DNA of 12,087 nucleotides, taken from contig CAMODS010000026.1 of the NCBI GenBank assembly GCA_946611525.1, positions 1 through 12,087 of the forward strand. The letters run 5' to 3'. The number at the start of each line of letters is the position of its first letter. Position 1 is the stretch's first letter. The position numbers and the translations under genes are program-made. This stretch comes from an uncultured Lachnospiraceae bacterium (GTDB taxonomy: Bacteria; Bacillota; Clostridia; Lachnospirales; Lachnospiraceae). The notes under the pieces were generated by a model. The model did not search any database. It worked only from the letters and a program-made list of their open reading frames with translations, and was not told where the DNA came from. This document shows positions 6,029-12,087 of the stretch, one piece after another.

Positions 6029-8182
6029 TTATAATTTCCTCATATCTTCGATCATGGTTATCAGCTGGGTTCCGTAGTTCTCCGCTGCCGCCCATCCGGA
6101 GCCGTAGGGATTGGAAGGGATAGCCAGCCACTCAATGAGGATCGACTTGCCGCGTATCTTGTCATTATATCTGGGATCCACTATAGTGACATCCTCTTCC
6201 CAGTCTTTGTCAGAGGTGGCGTAAAGCTTCAGGTGCTGCACCTGGGCAGTCACTCCTTCCTCCACATCGGAGAAGCTGTTGCCGGCAACACCGCCGCCGG
6301 TAGCCCCTATGCCTGCAAAGTTGCACTGGTTAGCCTTTACATCTCCGCCAAACTGAAGGTATCCGGTCTCCTTGCAGATCTGCGCCCATACCAGCTCGGC
6401 ACGGATATTGTACTCCCCACATACGTCATACACTATCCGGCAGAAATCCTCAAGGGTATCTGCGCCATAACCACTGTATACATCTGACGGATATTTTTTA
6501 CCTGATTTCTCATAGTAGGCTACCATCTGATCCACGGTGACACTTGTCTTACCCTCGATCTTTGTTCCGGCCTTACCTGTCACTCCGGTCTTGTCGTACT
6601 CGGATGCCATATACTTTTTACCCAGTTTTACACGGTAAGCCTTTACTGTATAGGTGTAGGTGTGCTCCCACTCAGCTGTATCATCTACAAAATACACATC
6701 CTTTGTCTTGCCGATCCTGGTCCACTTTTTCTCCTTGTCGGCCTTACGGTAGACTATGTACGCACTTGCCTTTTGCTTTTTGGTCCAGTTAACCTGTACG
6801 CCGTTTTTAACCAGGGTGCTCTTTTTCATCTCCACCTTGCCCGATGCGGTCTGGAAGAAATCGGTAGGTTTTGCGGACTTGCCCCACAGCTTCTTTTTAT
6901 CCACTGTGCGATATGCCCTGACCTTGTATCTGTAAAGCTTTCCACACTTTGTAGTCTCATCTATAAAGCCGTCCTCGGTTGCCGTGGTGGTAATGGTCTT
7001 CCACTTGTCGGAACCGAAATCCTGACGGGAGACCTTGTAGCCGGTAGCTCCGGTAACCTCCTCCCAGGAGATGACGCTTCTGTTAAATGCTCCGGCAGCT
7101 GCAGACAGCTCAGTCACCTGACCATTGCCTGCTACGGCACTGCCCTTTGCCGAAAACTTACTCTTTATCGTAGTACCGTTTTCTTTTTTGATGGCTCTCA
7201 CCTTGTAGGTGCCGCTTTCTCCGGATGCCAATGTGGTGTCGGCGTATTCGGAGTCGTCTGTCTGGGCCAGCTTCTTCCACTTTTTCTCAGTGTTATTGTA
7301 CTTGTATATCTGATAAGCTGTCACATCATCTATATCATCCCAGGAGAGATTTACAAAAAAGCCATCCGTCTCAACGGAGAGGTTATCCACCTTTACAGTG
7401 GCCAGATCCACCTTTTCCTCAGTCTCTGTGTCATCTCCACTGTCATCTGCCTCCTTTGGATTGGCCTTGATATAATCAATGATACCTTCTGCATCTGCCT
7501 CACCGAGTTTTTTAAGTCTGGAATCTGCCGACAGGTAATCGTCCACATCATCCTCGTTGGTCATAAAGCAGTGCTCTATCAAAACGCCGGGGATATTGGC
7601 GTCTGCAGCTCCGTTTAGCACATAGTAATTGGCACGCTTTATACCTCTGCTTTTAAGCCCCACGTCGGAGCTCAAGTGGCGCAGTATATCTCCTGCCAGG
7701 GATGCACTCTTTGCGGAAGCGCCGCTCTTTTTTGAGTAATAGACCTCAGCGCCGGTAGCCTCGGGATTGGAGGGAGCAGCATTGAGATGGAAGGACACAA
7801 AAATATTTCCTCCCTTATCCGTAGTAAAACTCACCCTCTTTTTCAGGCATTCGCCTGAGGTGCTTACTCCAAAGGCACAGGGAGCACTCTCCCTTGTCAT
7901 ATATACCGTGATGCCGGGATACTCCTCCAGCTTTTCCTTGCAGTAGGTGGCGATCTTTAAAGTGTCCTTTTCCTCTGCATGGTCAAAATACTGGGCTCCC
8001 TTGTGTGAAGCATCATGACCCGGATCCAAAACCACCACCATATCAGATATGCTCTCATCGGTCTGAGTAGCGGAAGTGGTGGTATCCTCAGTCCCAATAG
8101 TGTTAAAAATGTCTGCGGCCTGTACTCCCTGCCCCGCAAAAAGGCATGCCGCCAAAATCCCTGCTAATAATTTCTTTTTCAT
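6029..8182 (-). CDS. Secreted bifunctional autolysin: amidase_3 + Fn3-like repeats + glucosaminidase
   Basis: A 717-residue exported wall hydrolase. Residues 1-22 are a signal peptide ending QAA. The N-acetylmuramoyl-L-alanine amidase_3 domain (about 47-240) shows VVLDPGHD with Zn ligand His56, Glu71 (AEEK), His132 in FHLNAA and catalytic Glu203 in LIEHCFMTN; it cleaves the glycan-peptide bond. An acidic linker (245-258) leads to three beta-sandwich repeats of fibronectin III type (about 262-345, 355-440, 455-535), each with a Trp core and a Tyr-rich C-terminal strand such as YKVRA. Residues 550-715 match a GH73-type glucosaminidase: WAQICKETGYLQFGGDV with likely general acid Glu605, CNFAGIGATGGG, and YGSGWAAAENYG near the end. 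It would therefore cut both peptide and glycan bonds. The start overlaps the preceding gene by ATGA. Its placement inside a polymer operon is uncommon and suggests coordinated wall remodelling or release; that is inference. Confidence 0.94.
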   Translation of the reverse strand: MKKKLLAGILAACLFAGQGVQAADIFNTIGTEDTTTSATQTDESISDMVVVLDPGHDASHKGAQYFDHAEEKDTLKIATYCKEKLEEYPGITVYMTRESAPCAFGVSTSGECLKKRVSFTTDKGGNIFVSFHLNAAPSNPEATGAEVYYSKKSGASAKSASLAGDILRHLSSDVGLKSRGIKRANYYVLNGAADANIPGVLIEHCFMTNEDDVDDYLSADSRLKKLGEADAEGIIDYIKANPKEADDSGDDTETEEKVDLATVKVDNLSVETDGFFVNLSWDDIDDVTAYQIYKYNNTEKKWKKLAQTDDSEYADTTLASGESGTYKVRAIKKENGTTIKSKFSAKGSAVAGNGQVTELSAAAGAFNRSVISWEEVTGATGYKVSRQDFGSDKWKTITTTATEDGFIDETTKCGKLYRYKVRAYRTVDKKKLWGKSAKPTDFFQTASGKVEMKKSTLVKNGVQVNWTKKQKASAYIVYRKADKEKKWTRIGKTKDVYFVDDTAEWEHTYTYTVKAYRVKLGKKYMASEYDKTGVTGKAGTKIEGKTSVTVDQMVAYYEKSGKKYPSDVYSGYGADTLEDFCRIVYDVCGEYNIRAELVWAQICKETGYLQFGGDVKANQCNFAGIGATGGGVAGNSFSDVEEGVTAQVQHLKLYATSDKDWEEDVTIVDPRYNDKIRGKSILIEWLAIPSNPYGSGWAAAENYGTQLITMIEDMRKL

Positions 8183-8955
8183 TTTACTCTGTACACCTCA
8201 TATGCTCCTGTTTTTTTTAAAAGCTCGCAGCCAGCCTGACTAAAAAGCTCGCCCTGAAAGTAGTCGCTGTAGGCGACTATGTAGTCTGTCTCAGTCTCCT
8301 CTAAAAGCTCTTTTAGTCTGTCCGCATCGGGCCTTTCATTTTTTTCTATCATAAAAGCAAGTTCCTTTTGCTTATATGGCTTTTTTGACTGCCCGGTCAT
8401 CTTTAGATAATCCCTCCTCGGGATCACACATTCCACCGAAGGGTCCACACATCTAAGCTGCATGGTCATACCCAGTGGTAAAACGCACCGGATCTTTTCC
8501 CCGTAGGGATGCTCATCCGTCAGCACGTCGGATATTGCCATCACCTCTCCGGGGATCAGGTTTATGTTTTCCGGCCTTTGAAATGTAGCTCTGTCCGGCT
8601 CCAGCCAGGTGTGATCCATCACAAACAGACACGCCAGCACTGCAACGGCAAAGGGCAGCCTGATCCACCATTTCTTAAGATCCAGAAACATCCTCACCAG
8701 CCCATAGGCTATCCAGACCGTTACAGGAATGATCCAAATAAACCTGTAGTACACTCCCGACTCCACCACCTTTGACATGAGGCTGTAAATGAGGTCATTG
8801 TATATACACACAAAAAACAACGCCGTACCGGCAATGATAGTGATCCGCCCCTCTTTTTCTGCTCTTATCAGGGTATATATATATACTACGATAAAAAGCA
8901 CCAGCCATTGGGGGCCCTGGAAATATTTGATTAAAAGATCAATGGTTCCTGTCAT
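8179..8955 (-). CDS. C-terminal half of split GT-C-like membrane protein, copy B
   Basis: A 258-residue protein with four hydrophobic segments (about 13-30, 38-60, 68-90, 95-114) followed by a soluble tail of about 140 residues. It matches the 10047-10877 gene in layout and motifs: GVYYRFIWIIPV here versus DVYWRMFWLLPI there, IPGEVMAISDVLTDE versus LPDEVIDIIEAVNAD, and LKELLEETETDYIVAYS ... YEVYRV versus IDRLLQKTETTYLIIAN ... YTLLKRV. The closing pattern (a strand saying 'Y-I-V', a Gly/Ala-rich turn, then Y-x-V-Y-R-V) recalls the extracytoplasmic tails of GT-C transferases and YfhO-like proteins. Its ATG overlaps the stop of the preceding gene as ATGA, so both halves are probably made in equal amounts and assemble together. 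It may belong to a catalogued domain of unknown function (DUF6077 is my weak recollection). A (TA)6 run lies at 8874-8885. No function is established. Confidence 0.75.
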   Translation of the reverse strand: MTGTIDLLIKYFQGPQWLVLFIVVYIYTLIRAEKEGRITIIAGTALFFVCIYNDLIYSLMSKVVESGVYYRFIWIIPVTVWIAYGLVRMFLDLKKWWIRLPFAVAVLACLFVMDHTWLEPDRATFQRPENINLIPGEVMAISDVLTDEHPYGEKIRCVLPLGMTMQLRCVDPSVECVIPRRDYLKMTGQSKKPYKQKELAFMIEKNERPDADRLKELLEETETDYIVAYSDYFQGELFSQAGCELLKKTGAYEVYRVK

Positions 8956-10022
8956 ATCTTAAATACCAGCACCTTCTTAAGATTTAAAATATAAAGTGCC
9001 ACATAGCATAAATTTGGAAGAGCACATACTATCCCGTAAAAAACCGGGCGAAGCCTGTGTTCCTTTACGGCTATGAGCACGGAGCCGAGTCCCAAAAGCG
9101 CCGGCACCAGCATCATGGAAGACATGGATGCCCCCACGCTCCCAAGGCAGATCAAAAACAAAAGCGCCCACAGGTGACGGCCCCGTTTTTTATATATCAG
9201 TAAAAGTATGAGCGCCACCATGGGCAGTACCACATTAGCACAATACCCCTTGGCCTCATTCATCCGTCTCATGAAAAACAAAGATGTGGAGGAATATGAG
9301 AAAAACAGTAGGTTTATCGCCAAAAAGGCAGCTGTCAAAAGGTAGGCATGGGTGGCATTTTTTTCGAAAAGCGCCATGCCGAAATCATACACTATAAGGA
9401 TCGCCAGTATGGCTCCCAAACCACGGATGCCGTAATAACACATAACAGTGGGGGAGATGCTCAAAAAGTAGCAGGGAATGGTAAACTGCATGGAAAAGCC
9501 GGAAAGAGCATACCTGAGATCCAGCCTGTTCATAAGTGTACCGTCGTTGCCATTGTAAAAATACATGGTGTCCGTATATATGGCCTCGTTCATATTGCCC
9601 ATGTAAAAAGCAGTGTCCCATCCCAGGTACTGCTGCAGCACCAAAAACACAATGAACAGGGCGCAGCATGCCGGCACCGCCCATCTGACAAACACAAAAA
9701 GCCTGCCGTCTGTCCCCGCCTCAGCTTTGGGCATAAAAAACGGTGACCTGCCTCCCGAAGTGACCAGATACACTGCACACACCAGCACCAGGATCACCAG
9801 AGCCAGCAGCCAGCCATAAGCCAAAAGGTGGAAGCGGGCACGCAAAAGTACCATGGGAACATACACCGCCTGAAAGATCGCGAAGTACACAAAAAAGCCC
9901 ACCGTCTCCCTGTGGATACAAAGCTTCTTTTGACCCAACAGCACAAGTACGGACGTGCCGATGAGCTTAAAGACCAGCATATAAAGGAGTATCACTCCCA
10001 TTGTCATGATAAGTTCATACAT
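8952..10022 (-). CDS. N-terminal half of split GT-C-like membrane protein, copy B
   Basis: A 356-residue polytopic membrane protein with about ten hydrophobic segments. Four precede a long loop, starting near residue 135, that carries GWDTAFYMGNMNEAI and then TDTMYFYNGNDG and LRYALSGF. The rest is alternating helices with CLGSVGASMSSMM near 300 and a Pro/Asn-containing last helix (ALPNLCYVALYIL). The acidic first outer loop following early helices and a D-x-x-FY pattern are reminiscent of GT-C glycosyltransferases, which use a lipid-phosphate sugar donor, but this is inference. It resembles the gene at 10886-11959 along its length. Start: ATG at 10022 is given; an in-frame TTG at 10025 is immediately before it and is better spaced (nine bases) from GAGGA. 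The stop overlaps the next gene's ATG. No soluble domain is present, so it probably needs the downstream gene product. Confidence 0.75.
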   Translation of the reverse strand: MYELIMTMGVILLYMLVFKLIGTSVLVLLGQKKLCIHRETVGFFVYFAIFQAVYVPMVLLRARFHLLAYGWLLALVILVLVCAVYLVTSGGRSPFFMPKAEAGTDGRLFVFVRWAVPACCALFIVFLVLQQYLGWDTAFYMGNMNEAIYTDTMYFYNGNDGTLMNRLDLRYALSGFSMQFTIPCYFLSISPTVMCYYGIRGLGAILAILIVYDFGMALFEKNATHAYLLTAAFLAINLLFFSYSSTSLFFMRRMNEAKGYCANVVLPMVALILLLIYKKRGRHLWALLFLICLGSVGASMSSMMLVPALLGLGSVLIAVKEHRLRPVFYGIVCALPNLCYVALYILNLKKVLVFKI

Positions 10023-10046
10023 CAAGGTATATTTTCCTCAAAATCT

Positions 10047-10877
10047 CTACACTCTTTTTAAAAGCGTATATGCCCCGTTATCGTAAACCGTCTCATATCC
10101 CCTGGCATTCATCTCCGATGCCCGCACGTGCATATTGTTTGCTATGATAAGATATGTGGTTTCTGTCTTTTGAAGCAGCCTGTCTATCCTGTCATAGTCC
10201 GGGGAAGTATCATTGGTGAGCGCTTCGTAAAGCTCTCCCTTTTTGCCGCTCTTGTCCTCTTTCTGTATGGTGCTGCGGCCGTATGTCAAAAGCACCGTAG
10301 CATCATACTGTCTGATAAAGGGTACTATGGTACCTACTGCCGCCACCCGCTTTTCTCCCATGGGGGCCGACTCATAATCGGCATTTACAGCCTCTATGAT
10401 ATCTATCACCTCATCCGGAAGCTTCTCGGGATTTTTAGCCCAGGTGACATTACCGTCACGATACACAAACCGTCCTCCTCCGCAAAGAAGTCCGGCGTAT
10501 ATGGCAAACACCAGGATCACTGCAACAAAGCTTAAGGCCTTTTTCTTTTTACCGTCAGCGGAGAAGATCCTGACTGCCGCCGATACCACCAGGGGCACAA
10601 ACTCCACCATGGCAATGGCTAAAACCGGTATGATAGGCAGAAGCCAGAACATACGCCAGTACACATCACCCTCCATAAAGCCCATTAGTATCTTTGCGGT
10701 CACAGGGCAGTAGATTATGAAAAGCATGATCACCGTATAGAGAGCAACAGCTGCCGCATCCCGACGTCTCCACAGCAAAAGCAGCCCCGTCAGGGCGATG
10801 GCAAAAAGAGGATACTGCCAACCCTCACCGAAATATCCGGTCTGATTTTCAATTATCTCTGAAAACACTGCCGACAT
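10047..10877 (-). CDS. C-terminal half of split GT-C-like membrane protein, copy A
   Basis: A 276-residue membrane protein. Hydrophobic segments lie near 22-36, 43-60, 74-92, 92-104 and 114-133, followed by an extracytoplasmic-looking tail of about 140 residues. Key stretch DVYWRMFWLLPI (71-82) aligns with GVYYRFIWIIPV of the 8179-8955 gene. The tail contains LPDEVIDIIEAVNAD, YDRIDRLLQKTETTYLI and a final YDNGAYTLLKRV, matching the paralogue in order. The frame is open to an ATG at 10937, which would overlap the upstream gene by 52 bases; the ATG at 10877 is preferred because GGAG lies five bases before it and it falls eight bases after the upstream stop. The partner is the gene immediately upstream. 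Between this gene and the next are 24 bases with one ribosome site and no promoter that I can see. Function unknown. Confidence 0.75.
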   Translation of the reverse strand: MSAVFSEIIENQTGYFGEGWQYPLFAIALTGLLLLWRRRDAAAVALYTVIMLFIIYCPVTAKILMGFMEGDVYWRMFWLLPIIPVLAIAMVEFVPLVVSAAVRIFSADGKKKKALSFVAVILVFAIYAGLLCGGGRFVYRDGNVTWAKNPEKLPDEVIDIIEAVNADYESAPMGEKRVAAVGTIVPFIRQYDATVLLTYGRSTIQKEDKSGKKGELYEALTNDTSPDYDRIDRLLQKTETTYLIIANNMHVRASEMNARGYETVYDNGAYTLLKRV

Positions 10878-10882
10878 AATGT

Positions 10883-10886
10883 CTCC
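10883..10886 (-). promoter_or_regulatory. Ribosome binding site that fixes the copy A second-half start
   Basis: GGAG on the minus strand, beginning at the last base of the preceding TAG stop and five bases before the ATG at 10877. Its presence at the junction argues that the two halves are real separate genes rather than one gene broken by a read error. Confidence 0.7.
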
Positions 10887-11959
10887 TATCTTATCACTAA
10901 ATATATCACTCCCAGCATCACATTTACTGCACAGCATGGAATGAGGGAAAGCGAATATCTAAGGTTTTTAGTGACTATGGCCCGTGTCAGGCCCAGTGCG
11001 AAAAGCTCTATCACCGGAAGCACCACTCCCATAGACGACATAAAGCATCCCGCCAAAAGAATCACCGTGATATAAAACATCATCCGCCGCGACAGCTTCT
11101 CGCTATCCCTGTCACTGATGATAAGCATCATCAAAAGCGGTATGATCACAGATGCAAGCACAGTCTTGCCCTGCCATACACGTATAAGAAGCCTCATGCC
11201 CACAGACCAGGTGGAAAAAGCTCCGAATATCTGTAAAAATGATGCCGCCACCACAAAGGCATAAGACTTAATCTCCCTGTCGGGATCATCCCTCCAGATG
11301 GCACGTCCCATCATAAAAAGCACCCCATAGGACATGGGTATAAGGATCGCCGGCAGGACAGTATGGAAGATGATTATTGGCCTGACATTGAAGATATAAG
11401 ACAAAACCGCCGCAAGCATGGGCCAGGGTGACAGCACATAGCGCGCCGGAAGGCTGGAGTATTCGGCCCCGGTAAATGGTGTATAGCGGTAGATAGTATC
11501 CGTGTCTATAGCTGTGGTGGCCGTAGCCACATAAAACGCATCATCATCATCATAATGTACGCCAACAACCAACAGCAGTGCCTGAAGCAGCACTATTCCC
11601 AGCGCAAATAAAGCGGCTATATCAGAAGGCGTAAACTTAAAGGTAAAAAACCTGACAATCTTTTCTCCCCATGACATAAAGCATTCTCTCCAGGGCGCCA
11701 AAAGGGATCCTTTGTTTCTGAAAAAGCTGACAACACAAAGAGTAATGATGACCGACTGTATGATAAGGGAAAGCGCGGTAAGCGATGACTTTAGAAATAT
11801 AGCCGGAAGGGAAACTATCTCCCAGAGAGCAAGCAAAACCAGAAAGCCGCCCAGAATACCGGCAAAAAGTCCGTGCTCGCTCCTTACAAAAAGGGCTCCC
11901 ACAAAGTATGAAGTTAGTATAACTGCCAAAAGGCACACCACTGTTAAAATCAAGATCAT
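10886..11959 (-). CDS. N-terminal half of split GT-C-like membrane protein, copy A (first gene of the cluster)
   Basis: A 357-residue polytopic membrane protein with about ten hydrophobic segments (the first four near 1-24, 32-56, 60-80 and 114-134). The outer loop that follows carries four consecutive Asp (137-140) in HYDDDDAFYVATATTAI, then DTDTIYRYTPFTG and ARYVLSPWPM; later come AGCFMSSMGVVLP and the last helix AVNVMLGVIYLVI. The D-D-A-F-Y loop after the early helices resembles the acidic first loop of GT-C glycosyltransferases. It aligns in order with the 8952-10022 gene, which keeps only one Asp at this place (WDTAFY). Start: ATG at 11959 has a weak GGAAG just upstream; an in-frame TTG at 11968 has no ribosome site. 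The promoter lies about 60 bases upstream. It is the first gene after that promoter. Function unknown; a membrane glycosyltransferase or polymer-assembly role is inferred. Confidence 0.76.
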   Translation of the reverse strand: MILILTVVCLLAVILTSYFVGALFVRSEHGLFAGILGGFLVLLALWEIVSLPAIFLKSSLTALSLIIQSVIITLCVVSFFRNKGSLLAPWRECFMSWGEKIVRFFTFKFTPSDIAALFALGIVLLQALLLVVGVHYDDDDAFYVATATTAIDTDTIYRYTPFTGAEYSSLPARYVLSPWPMLAAVLSYIFNVRPIIIFHTVLPAILIPMSYGVLFMMGRAIWRDDPDREIKSYAFVVAASFLQIFGAFSTWSVGMRLLIRVWQGKTVLASVIIPLLMMLIISDRDSEKLSRRMMFYITVILLAGCFMSSMGVVLPVIELFALGLTRAIVTKNLRYSLSLIPCCAVNVMLGVIYLVIR

Positions 11960-11975
11960 TGCTTCCAATCAAAAA

Positions 11976-12019
11976 AATGCGATCGATACGGCACAAAATA
12001 TGCCTAATCATATCGCATT
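11976..12019. repeat. 8-base inverted repeat flanking the predicted transcription start
   Basis: AATGCGAT at 11976-11983 and its exact reverse complement ATCGCATT at 12012-12019 are separated by 28 bases. The right arm overlaps the -10 box; the left arm lies in the leader between promoter and first gene. The position would suit operator half-sites for a repressor, but the spacing is long and chance is possible. Confidence 0.35.
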
Positions 12020-12025
12020 ATACCA
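12017..12025 (-). promoter_or_regulatory. Extended -10 promoter at the head of the cluster
   Basis: On the minus strand the sequence reads TGGTATAAT, a perfect TATAAT (12022-12017) with the TGn extension. The region 17 bases upstream (TGGCGG) is a poor -35, as is common for extended -10 promoters. Initiation is expected near 12010, giving a leader of about 50 bases before the ATG at 11959. It is the only good promoter candidate ahead of the eight polymer and membrane genes. Activity is inferred. Confidence 0.6.
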
Positions 12026-12087
12026 CAATATATAGTCTGCCGCCACCCTTATTTCTTGTCTTTTGACCGGCAAAGCTCATGAAGAGG
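12018..12087 (-). other. Window edge: possible 3' tail of an upstream gene, frame unresolved
   Basis: Two minus-strand frames are open from the window edge. One ends at TAA 12051-12049 after twelve codons (ending CRSKDKK). The other ends at TAA 12020-12018, inside the -10 box, after 22 codons (ending GGGRLYIVV). Too little is visible to decide which, if either, is coding. No terminator hairpin with a U-run is visible, so read-through from upstream is possible. Confidence 0.2.

Noticed and set aside
6662..7618. Long open frame (318 codons) on the plus strand.
   Set aside because: It lies entirely antisense to the well-supported amidase/Fn3 gene, has no ribosome site, and its translation shows no domain. 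It is a frame shadow.
8874..8885. (TA)6 repeat as a possible phase-variation switch in the 8179-8955 gene.
   Set aside because: Only six units, encoding an ordinary Val/Tyr/Ile membrane helix. It is too short to be convincing without population data.
8952..8960. Programmed -1 frameshift joining the split membrane halves.
   Set aside because: The second halves are in the -1 frame, but neither junction has an X_XXY_YYZ slippery heptamer before the stop. Coupled reinitiation is a simpler explanation.
8952..11959. That the split membrane genes are single genes broken by sequencing frameshifts.
   Set aside because: Both pairs are broken at the equivalent site, copy A has a ribosome site at the junction and copy B a clean ATGA overlap. 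Two independent errors at homologous places are unlikely.
1..12087. CRISPR arrays, tRNA/rRNA genes, insertion sequences, riboswitches.
   Set aside because: No regularly spaced repeats, RNA gene signatures, transposase motifs or long structured leaders were seen by reading both strands. Coding density leaves little room for them.

Overview
The window reads as one long, tightly packed gene cluster from a Gram-positive anaerobe of the Firmicutes, most likely a Lachnospiraceae-type Clostridia. This is inferred from purine-rich Shine-Dalgarno sites, sigma-A-like promoters, heavy ATA/AGG codon use, a SEC-C-tagged type I methionine aminopeptidase, a CwlO/PcsB-like coiled-coil NlpC/P60 hydrolase and a TuaG-like glycosyltransferase. 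No species can be named from the sequence. Every convincing gene (11) lies on the minus strand, so transcription runs from high to low coordinates. No rRNA, tRNA, CRISPR, insertion sequence or phage gene was seen, and no gene-free stretch exceeds about 130 bases.

In transcription order, a leader with an extended -10 promoter (about 12017-12025) precedes two consecutive pairs of membrane proteins: 11959-10886 with 10877-10047, then 10022-8952 with 8955-8179. The first member of each pair is a polytopic N-terminal half. The second carries a few helices followed by a soluble tail. The pairs resemble each other, so this looks like a tandem duplication of a two-gene module. Its overall design recalls a GT-C glycosyltransferase (or related large membrane protein) split into two polypeptides. 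Next come a secreted amidase/Fn3/glucosaminidase autolysin (8182-6029), a polyprenyl-phosphate sugar-1-phosphate transferase (6028-4607), a TuaG-like GT2 glycosyltransferase (4605-3853) and a TagB/TagF-like CDP-glycerol glycerophosphotransferase (3856-2753). Junctions here are mostly 0-24 bases or 4-base ATGA overlaps, which indicates one operon with translational coupling.

A near-consensus internal promoter (TTGAAA, 17 bases, TATAAT) straddles the end of the TagB-like gene. It can drive the last three genes separately: the NlpC/P60 hydrolase (2702-1524), a membrane-anchored protein resembling the N-terminal domain of SurA/PrsA foldases but with no isomerase domain (1522-812), and methionine aminopeptidase (819 to beyond the window edge).

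Together the genes suggest synthesis of a lipid-linked surface glycopolymer (sugar-phosphate primer, sugar addition, glycerol-phosphate addition, possibly extracytoplasmic glycosyl transfer), co-transcribed with wall-cutting enzymes. No flippase, polymerase, ABC exporter or LCP-type ligase lies inside the window, so the pathway is incomplete here. The points most worth a second look are the duplicated split membrane pair and an A8 slippery run that could fuse the GT2 and TagB-like proteins by -1 frameshifting.
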